DNA of 10,677 nt, taken from assembly GCA_023423235.1 (NCBI GenBank), contig JAFAFY010000341.1, forward strand, positions 1-10,677. Reading direction: 5' to 3'. A program made the translations under genes and the position numbers. This stretch comes from Pseudomonadota bacterium. Lineage in GTDB: Bacteria; Pseudomonadota; Gammaproteobacteria; Xanthomonadales; Xanthomonadaceae. The notes beneath the pieces are model-generated. The model ran no database searches. It was not told where the DNA came from and saw only the letters and a program-made list of their open reading frames with translations. This document shows positions 7,049 to 10,677 of this stretch, piece by piece. The first letter of the stretch is position 1; each line of letters begins with the position of its first letter.

Positions 7049-7764
7049 CCCTCTCCCCCACTCCGGTCCGTCGAGGCCTGTTCGGGCTGGCCGCCGCGGC
7101 GCTCCTGGCCGTTGCCGCGCCCGCGCTGGCGGTCGAACCCTTCACCGCGCAGTACCAGGCCAATTACATGGGCATGCGCGCGAACGCGACCATGCAACTG
7201 GCTGCCGAAGGCAACAACCGCTGGAAGTACTCGATCAACCTGGCCGGCGCCGGCGCGCGCATGGAACAGAACACGGTCTTCGAAACCCGCGGCGACCAGT
7301 GGCGTCCGCTGTCGAGCGTCGACTCGCAGCGCGGCGAGTCCGGCATCGCCGCGATGCTGGTGCGCCGGCGCAACGTCGATGCGGTCTACGACTGGGACGC
7401 CGGCGAAGCACGCTGGAGCGGCGACGTGCGCGAGGGACAGGGCGGCCCGGTGGCGCTGCAGCCGGGCGATCTCGACGGCATGCTGATGAACCTGGTGCTG
7501 GTGCGCGACGTCCAGGCCGGCAAGTCGCCGCTGCGCTACCGGCTGGTCGAGGACGGGCGCAGCAAGCGCCAGGTCTTCGAGCGCGAAGGCACCGAGCCGG
7601 TCACGATCGGCGGTGAAACCAAGCAGGCCACCAAGGTGGTCCGCACCGACGGCCGCCGCCAGATCATCGCCTGGATCGTCGACGACCTGCCGGTCCCGGC
7701 GCGACTGCTGCAGCGCCGCGACGGCAAGGACCATATCGACCTGCGGCTGCAGTCGTTCCGTTGA
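7045..7764 (+). CDS. DUF3108 family periplasmic protein, second paralogue
   Basis: This 239-aa protein is a divergent tandem copy of the preceding product. A signal peptide with RR at 9-10 and a hydrophobic core (12-24) ends in ALA, with a likely cut after residue 29. The mature protein starts VEPFTAQYQANYMG and carries MEQNTVFET (73-81), PVALQPGD (135-142), LRYRLVEDGR and a closing LLQRRDGKDHIDLRLQSF, the same landmarks in the same order as its neighbour. Compared with the first copy it lacks a few residues just before MEQNTVF. The start ATG 7045 overlaps the upstream stop (ATGA) and has a strong AAGGAG at 7029-7034, 10 nt away. It is the last gene of the purM operon. Function is unknown; a periplasmic beta-rich fold acting on the envelope would be a guess. 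Confidence 0.82.
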   Translation: MTLSPTPVRRGLFGLAAAALLAVAAPALAVEPFTAQYQANYMGMRANATMQLAAEGNNRWKYSINLAGAGARMEQNTVFETRGDQWRPLSSVDSQRGESGIAAMLVRRRNVDAVYDWDAGEARWSGDVREGQGGPVALQPGDLDGMLMNLVLVRDVQAGKSPLRYRLVEDGRSKRQVFEREGTEPVTIGGETKQATKVVRTDGRRQIIAWIVDDLPVPARLLQRRDGKDHIDLRLQSFR

Positions 7765-7798
7765 GCGCGCGGCCCCGCTGAGCGCGCCGCGCGGCCTG

Positions 7799-7867
7799 CA
7801 TCGACGCGAAAGGCGGCGCAAGCGCTGGCCTGATCCCGTCGCCTTCGCCGCCAAAGCGGCGTCGATG
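7799..7867. repeat. Inverted repeat, possible terminator of the purM operon
   Basis: CATCGACGC (7799-7807) pairs perfectly with 7859-7867, and GGCGGCG (7812-7818) pairs perfectly with 7846-7852, with a small internal loop between the two helices and a 27-nt apical loop. The arms begin 35 bp after the stop of the second DUF3108 gene. There is no T-run after the right arm. It may be a repeat unit, a bidirectional terminator, or both. Confidence 0.5.
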
Positions 7868-7900
7868 GGCTTGGCGCCGCCAGGAAACCTCTGAGCAAGT

Positions 7901-7925
7901 CGTCACTCCCGCGAAGGCGGAGACG
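7901..7925. repeat. REP-like hairpin with weak T-rich tail
   Basis: CGTC (7901-7904) pairs with GACG (7922-7925) and CCGC (7909-7912) with GCGG (7917-7920) around the loop GAAG. The core CTCCCGCGAAGGCGG resembles the CATTCCCGCGAAGGCGGG elements scattered between genes in many xanthomonads and other proteobacteria. It is followed on the plus strand by TCTTT (7926-7930), which could give weak termination. Confidence 0.45.
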
Positions 7926-7928
7926 TCT

Positions 7929-7977
7929 TTCAACAGCCCGAACGCCTGGCCAATCCAGCGACGTTCGGGCCATTGAA
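7929..7977. repeat. Large imperfect inverted repeat
   Basis: GCCCGAACG (7936-7944) pairs perfectly with 7962-7970, and TTCAA (7929-7933) with TTGAA (7973-7977), across a 2-by-2 internal mismatch. The 17-nt loop holds its own small stem (CTGG 7946-7949 with CCAG 7955-7958). Fourteen base pairs in the main stem make this the strongest secondary structure in the gap. Confidence 0.6.
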
Positions 7978-7994
7978 CGCTAAGGCGCCGGATG

Positions 7995-8012
7995 ACCGGA
8001 CACGCGTCCGGT
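7995..8012. repeat. Short perfect hairpin
   Basis: ACCGGAC (7995-8001) pairs with GTCCGGT (8006-8012) around the loop ACGC. The stem sequence CCGGAC is echoed in the next hairpin (CGGAC), suggesting parts of one composite repeat unit. Confidence 0.5.
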
Positions 8013-8036
8013 TCAAGCCCGACTTCGCGCGAACAA

Positions 8037-8058
8037 CGGACAAGGGCCGACTTGTCCG
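8037..8058. repeat. Perfect 8-bp stem hairpin
   Basis: CGGACAAG (8037-8044) pairs with CTTGTCCG (8051-8058) around the six-base loop GGCCGA. Read on the minus strand it lies after the EF-hand gene and could help to end that transcript, but no T-run follows on either strand. Confidence 0.55.
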
Positions 8059-8175
8059 GATCTTCCCCGGGACGTGGCGTTCGCCTCTCCGCCGATCCAA
8101 TCCTGCGAACCATTGGCAGGCGCTTGCACCTGCGCCGGAATGCGTGGCCCGGCCAGGATGCCCGCAACGGGTGGT

Positions 8176-8475
8176 TCAGTCCTCGCCCGGCGCCACCACG
8201 GTGCGGCAGCTGACCCGGATCACCTGGCCATCGCGCCGCCAGCGGTACTCGGTGCACTCGCGCGAGCCGTTGGTCGATTTCGCCGCGACCACGCCGTGGA
8301 AGGCCCGCAGGATCTCGCCGCGCGTGACCTGGCCGTCCTCGTTCCAGTCCATGTCCTTGAACGCCATGCCGCTGACGCCGGCCACGCCCGCGTACTGCAT
8401 CCACGCCACCGCGCACAGCAGCAGCGCGATGGTCGCGAACAGCGCGATCCTGCGGTTGGAGAGTCTGCTGCGCAT
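8176..8475 (-). CDS. Small membrane-anchored single EF-hand protein
   Basis: The 99-aa product has a short basic N-terminus, one hydrophobic segment (about residues 10-30) that acts as an anchor or uncleaved signal, and then one canonical EF-hand loop at 43-54. That loop reads D43, N45, D47, G48, V50 and E54, the expected calcium ligands and glycine, followed by a helix (55-64). Two cysteines (74 and 90) flank a short basic C-terminal domain and could form a disulfide if it is periplasmic. ATG 8475 has GAGG 6 nt upstream, overlapping the murA stop; an alternative GTG 8487 overlaps that stop as GTGA but has a poorer ribosome site. It is the last gene after ibaG and murA and probably coupled to murA. 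A calcium-sensing envelope role is inference; I recognise no named family. Confidence 0.75.
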   Translation of the reverse strand: MRSRLSNRRIALFATIALLLCAVAWMQYAGVAGVSGMAFKDMDWNEDGQVTRGEILRAFHGVVAAKSTNGSRECTEYRWRRDGQVIRVSCRTVVAPGED

Positions 8476-8481
8476 CGCGCG

Positions 8482-8485
8482 CCTC
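8482..8485 (-). promoter_or_regulatory. Shine-Dalgarno GAGG deciding the EF-hand protein start
   Basis: GAGG on the minus strand lies 6 nt before ATG 8475 and overlaps the murA TGA, so ribosomes ending murA can re-initiate here. This favours ATG 8475 over GTG 8487. Confidence 0.5.
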
Positions 8486-9743
8486 ACTTCACCCGGCGGA
8501 TGCGCGCGCCGAGCGCCGAGAGCTTGCGCTCGATGTGCTCGTAGCCGCGATCGAGGTGGTAGATGCGGTCGATCGTGGTCTCGCCCTCGGCCACCAACCC
8601 GGCCAGGATCAGCGAGGCCGACGCGCGCAGGTCGGTTGCCATTACCGGCGCGCCGCTCAGGCGCTCCACGCCGAGCACGGTCGCGCGCGGGCCTTCGATC
8701 TGGATGTCCGCGCCCAGCCGCATCAGCTCGTTGACGTGCATGAAGCGGTTCTCGAAGATCGTCTCGTCGATCGTGCCGACGCCGTCGGCGATGCAGTCCA
8801 GCGCCATGAACTGCGCCTGCATGTCGGTCGGGAACCCCGGATGCGGCAGCGTGGTGATGTCGACCGCGCGCGGCCGCCTGCCCTGCATGTCGACGGTGAT
8901 GCGGTCGCCATCGACGGTGACCTCCGCGCCGGCCTCGCGCAGCTTCTCAAGCACCGCGTCCATGGTGTCGGGACGCGCATGGGTCGCGGTGACCCGGCCA
9001 CCGGTCATCGCCGCGGCCACCAGGAAGGTACCGGCCTCGATGCGGTCGGCGACCACAGTGTGGCGCGCACTGCCCAGGCGCTCGACGCCATGCACTTCGA
9101 TGCGCGCGGTGCCGGCGCCGCGGATGTCCGCGCCCATCGCCACCAGGCACTCGGCAAGGTCGACGATCTCCGGCTCGCGCGCGGCGTTGTCGATGACGGT
9201 CACGCCCTCGGCCAGGGTCGCGGCCATCAGCACGTTCTCGGTCGCGCCCACGCTGACCATGTCGAACACGACGCGGCCGCCGCGCAGGCGCCCGGCGCGC
9301 GCCCGGATGAACCCGTGTTCGACGGTGATCTCCGCACCCAGCGCCTCCAGCGCCTTGATGTGCAGGTCCACCGGCCGCGAGCCGATCGCGCAGCCGCCCG
9401 GCAGCGAGACCTCTGCCGCGCCGAACTTCGCCAGCAGCGGGCCCAGCACCAGCACCGAGGCGCGCATGGTGCGCACCAGCTCATAGGGCGCCACCTGGCT
9501 GCTCACGGTACGCGGATCGACAACCACGCGGCTGCCATCGACATCATGCTCGACGCCTGCGCCCAGCCCCGCCAGCAGGCGGATCGTGGTCAGCACGTCG
9601 TGCAGGTGCGGGACATTGGCGACCTCGACCGGACCGTCGGCCAGCAGGGTCGCGCACAGGATCGGCAGCACCGCGTTCTTGGCGCCGGAGATCCGCACCT
9701 CGCCCTGCAGCGCCGGACCACCGCTCACCACGATCTTGTCCAT
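8484..9743 (-). CDS. murA: UDP-N-acetylglucosamine 1-carboxyvinyltransferase MurA
   Basis: MurA transfers enolpyruvate from PEP to UDP-GlcNAc, the first committed step of peptidoglycan synthesis, in the cytoplasm. The 419-aa product is full length. It has the SGAKNAVLP substrate motif (19-27, with K22 and N23), and LPGGCAIGSRPVDLH (114-128) with the catalytic cysteine C118, the residue alkylated by fosfomycin. FPTDMQAQF (304-312) carries the proposed general base D307, and the C-terminal DLRASASLILAG holds the conserved arginine. Because the active-site residue is Cys and not Asp, the enzyme should be of the fosfomycin-sensitive type. Its ATG shares one base with the ibaG stop (TGATG), and its own stop abuts the EF-hand gene. 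The IbaG-MurA pairing is conserved in gammaproteobacteria, including E. coli. Confidence 0.97.
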   Translation of the reverse strand: MDKIVVSGGPALQGEVRISGAKNAVLPILCATLLADGPVEVANVPHLHDVLTTIRLLAGLGAGVEHDVDGSRVVVDPRTVSSQVAPYELVRTMRASVLVLGPLLAKFGAAEVSLPGGCAIGSRPVDLHIKALEALGAEITVEHGFIRARAGRLRGGRVVFDMVSVGATENVLMAATLAEGVTVIDNAAREPEIVDLAECLVAMGADIRGAGTARIEVHGVERLGSARHTVVADRIEAGTFLVAAAMTGGRVTATHARPDTMDAVLEKLREAGAEVTVDGDRITVDMQGRRPRAVDITTLPHPGFPTDMQAQFMALDCIADGVGTIDETIFENRFMHVNELMRLGADIQIEGPRATVLGVERLSGAPVMATDLRASASLILAGLVAEGETTIDRIYHLDRGYEHIERKLSALGARIRRVK

Positions 9744-9991
9744 CAGCGGCTGCCCTGCTGTGCCGCGTGTTCATCGGGCGTGAGCGTGCGCAGCGCCAGC
9801 GCGTGGATCTCGCCGCCCATGCGCTCGCCCAGGGTGGCGTAGACCATGCGGTGGCGCGCGAGCGGCAGCTTGCCGGCGAATGCGGGCGAGACGACCAGCG
9901 CCTCGAAATGCACGCCGTCATCGCCCTGCACTTCGATGCGGGCATCGGGCATGCCCTGCTGGATCAGCGTGTGGATGGTCTGGGTATCCAA
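9743..9991 (-). CDS. ibaG: BolA/IbaG family protein with TTG start
   Basis: The 82-aa product is a BolA-family protein; its place directly before murA identifies it as the IbaG type rather than BolA proper. BolA-like proteins partner monothiol glutaredoxins in iron-sulfur handling, and E. coli IbaG affects acid tolerance. The sequence has GDDGVHFEALVVS, AGKLPLARHRMVYATLG (the helix-turn part with a conserved His-Arg pair) and IHALALRTLTPDE near the end. No ATG fits the family N-terminus; TTG 9991 does, giving normal length, and has AAAGGA 8 nt upstream. ATGs at 10069 and 10099 would add an Ala/Arg/Ser-rich tail without conservation. The stop overlaps the murA ATG by one base, so murA is translationally coupled to it. 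Confidence 0.88.
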   Translation of the reverse strand: MDTQTIHTLIQQGMPDARIEVQGDDGVHFEALVVSPAFAGKLPLARHRMVYATLGERMGGEIHALALRTLTPDEHAAQQGSR

Positions 9992-9999
9992 GCGTTCGG

Positions 10000-10005
10000 T
10001 CCTTT
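10000..10005 (-). promoter_or_regulatory. Shine-Dalgarno AAAGGA of ibaG
   Basis: AAAGGA on the minus strand lies 8 nt before TTG 9991. It is among the best ribosome sites in the window and is the main reason for taking TTG as the ibaG start. Confidence 0.6.
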
Positions 10006-10112
10006 GCGCCTTGCGCCACCGGGCCGGACCTGCCGCCGATGCGCTGCTGAAGCGCGGATGAGTCGTCATCGCCGCCGTTGCCGGGCACCGGGCATTCACA
10101 CGGCGAAGCGCA

Positions 10113-10118
10113 TAAAAT
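10113..10118 (+). promoter_or_regulatory. Candidate -10 element of the kdsD promoter
   Basis: TAAAAT matches TATAAT at five of six positions in an otherwise GC-rich region upstream of kdsD. The same hexamer serves as the predicted purM -10. No acceptable -35 was found at 16-18 bp. Confidence 0.35.
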
Positions 10119-10155
10119 GAACCGCTTAGCCTAACGGAAAAGGCCGCCCCCGGAT

Positions 10156-10677
10156 ATGGTCGACAGCGCTTCCCGCCCCGCCCCGACGACGTTCGCCGAC
10201 AGCGGCCGCCGCGTGTTCGACGCCGAGGTCGAGGGCCTGCGCGCGGTGGCGGCGCGGCTCGACGGCGCCTTCAGCGCAGCCTGCGCCCGCATGCTGGAAT
10301 GTCACGGCCGCGTGGTGTGCACCGGCATGGGCAAGTCGGGCCACGTCGCACGCAAGATCGCCGCGACCCTCGCCTCCACCGGCACTCCGGCGTTCTTCGT
10401 GCACCCGGGCGAAGCCGGCCATGGTGACCTGGGCATGATCACCGACGCCGACGTGGTGCTGGCGCTGTCTTACTCGGGCGAGTCCGACGAGATCCTGATG
10501 CTGCTGCCGGTGCTCAAGCGCCAGGGCAACACCCTGATCGCGATGACCGGACGCCCGGGCTCGACCCTGGCCACCGCCGCCGACGTGCACCTGGACGTCA
10601 GCGTGCCCTCCGAGGCCTGCCCGCTGGCATTGGCGCCGACCTCCAGCACCACCGCGTCGCTGGCGATGGGCGACGCC
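10156..10677 (+). CDS. kdsD: Arabinose-5-phosphate isomerase KdsD, 5' part
   Basis: KdsD interconverts ribulose-5-phosphate and arabinose-5-phosphate, the first step toward Kdo of lipopolysaccharide. The window holds the first 174 codons and is open at the right edge; E. coli KdsD has 328 residues. Visible is the sugar isomerase (SIS) domain: GMGKSGHVARKIAATLASTGTP (57-78) with K60, FFVHPGEAGHGDLGM (80-94), SYSGESDEI (105-113) with E112, TGRPGSTLATAADVHL (131-146), and PSEACPLALAPTSSTTA (151-167) with E153. K60, E112 and E153 correspond to E. coli K59, E111 and E152; the fourth residue (His193) and the paired CBS domains lie outside. ATG 10156 gives a 13-residue lead before the conserved start. 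In E. coli kdsD lies near the mla/ibaG/murA genes; here it diverges from ibaG. Confidence 0.95.
   Translation, partial: MVDSASRPAPTTFADSGRRVFDAEVEGLRAVAARLDGAFSAACARMLECHGRVVCTGMGKSGHVARKIAATLASTGTPAFFVHPGEAGHGDLGMITDADVVLALSYSGESDEILMLLPVLKRQGNTLIAMTGRPGSTLATAADVHLDVSVPSEACPLALAPTSSTTASLAMGDA

Larger units (their letters stand above)
7765..8175. other. Gene-free convergent intergenic region rich in inverted repeats
   Basis: This 411-bp gap separates the ends of the purM operon and the ibaG-murA operon. No frame has a credible product or start. It contains at least five inverted repeats (separate entries), the palindrome GCCGCGCGGC (7786-7795) just after the last stop, a small hairpin at 7870-7884, and near the EF-hand gene end CCCG/CGGG (8161-8164 with 8168-8171). 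None is followed by a long T-run, so termination is probably Rho-dependent or relies on the GC hairpins. The block resembles the degenerate intergenic repeats common in xanthomonad genomes. Confidence 0.6.
9992..10155. promoter_or_regulatory. Divergent intergenic region between ibaG and kdsD
   Basis: The 164 bp must carry promoters for the ibaG-murA operon and for kdsD. On the plus strand TAAAAT (10113-10118) is a candidate -10 for kdsD, 37 bp before the ATG, similar to the purM -10; no clear -35 is visible. Around 10122-10137 a small bulged hairpin (CCG/CGG and TTA/TAA) sits in the kdsD leader, and AAAAGG (10138-10143) is a somewhat distant ribosome site. For ibaG I could not place a promoter with confidence. 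Confidence 0.4.

Noticed and set aside
7901..8058. Possible CRISPR or tandem repeat array
   Set aside because: The units are inverted, differ in sequence and spacing, and no direct repeat of constant length recurs.
7664..8416. Minus-strand 250-codon frame through the convergent gap
   Set aside because: It runs through the EF-hand gene, the inverted repeats and the end of a DUF3108 gene in wrong frames; it is translated repeat sequence, not a gene.
8535..9842. Plus-strand open frame of 435 codons opposite murA
   Set aside because: It is antisense to the unmistakable MurA sequence and has a composition typical of a shadow frame.
10126..10590. Minus-strand open frame opposite kdsD
   Set aside because: The plus strand encodes a near-perfect KdsD SIS domain; the antisense frame has no family features.

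Overview
The window is very GC-rich and gene-dense, with short gaps and many start/stop overlaps. Protein sequences and gene order point to a gammaproteobacterium, most likely Xanthomonadaceae (Lysobacter, Luteimonas or Xanthomonas-like). The evidence is the order hda / AI-2E permease / DUF2066 facing purM / purN / DUF3108, which I recall in related form from Pseudomonas and xanthomonads, and an IbaG-MurA block facing KdsD. Nearly everything is chromosomal housekeeping. I see no transposase, integrase, phage gene, CRISPR array, tRNA or rRNA.

Layout: (1) 246-974 (+) murU, the uridylyltransferase of MurNAc recycling; its usual partner amgK is not visible. (2) 971-3987 (-) is an apparent three-gene operon read DUF2066 secreted protein, then AI-2E/PerM-family permease, then hda. 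The stop codons of hda and murU overlap. (3) 3988-4141 is a divergent promoter region with an extended -10 for purM and a perfect 14-bp palindrome where its -35 would lie. (4) 4142-7764 (+) is a compact operon: purM, a small unknown three-helix membrane protein, purN (ATGA overlap), then two tandem DUF3108 paralogues (again ATGA). (5) 7765-8175 is a gene-free convergent gap of 411 bp filled with inverted repeats of the intergenic-repeat/REP kind. (6) 8176-9991 (-) is a second operon read ibaG (TTG start), murA, then a small membrane-anchored single-EF-hand protein. (7) 9992-10155 is a divergent promoter region. (8) 10156 to the window end (+) is the 5' half of kdsD.

Functional themes: purine synthesis steps 3 and 5 (PurN, PurM), replication control (Hda), and cell-envelope precursor supply (MurU recycling, MurA first committed peptidoglycan step, KdsD first Kdo step). 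Around these sit uncharacterised envelope proteins (DUF2066, two DUF3108, the purM-purN membrane protein and the EF-hand protein). No clearly new system is visible. The best leads are the unknown envelope proteins coupled to essential genes, the palindrome in the purM promoter, and the repeat cluster at 7799-8058.
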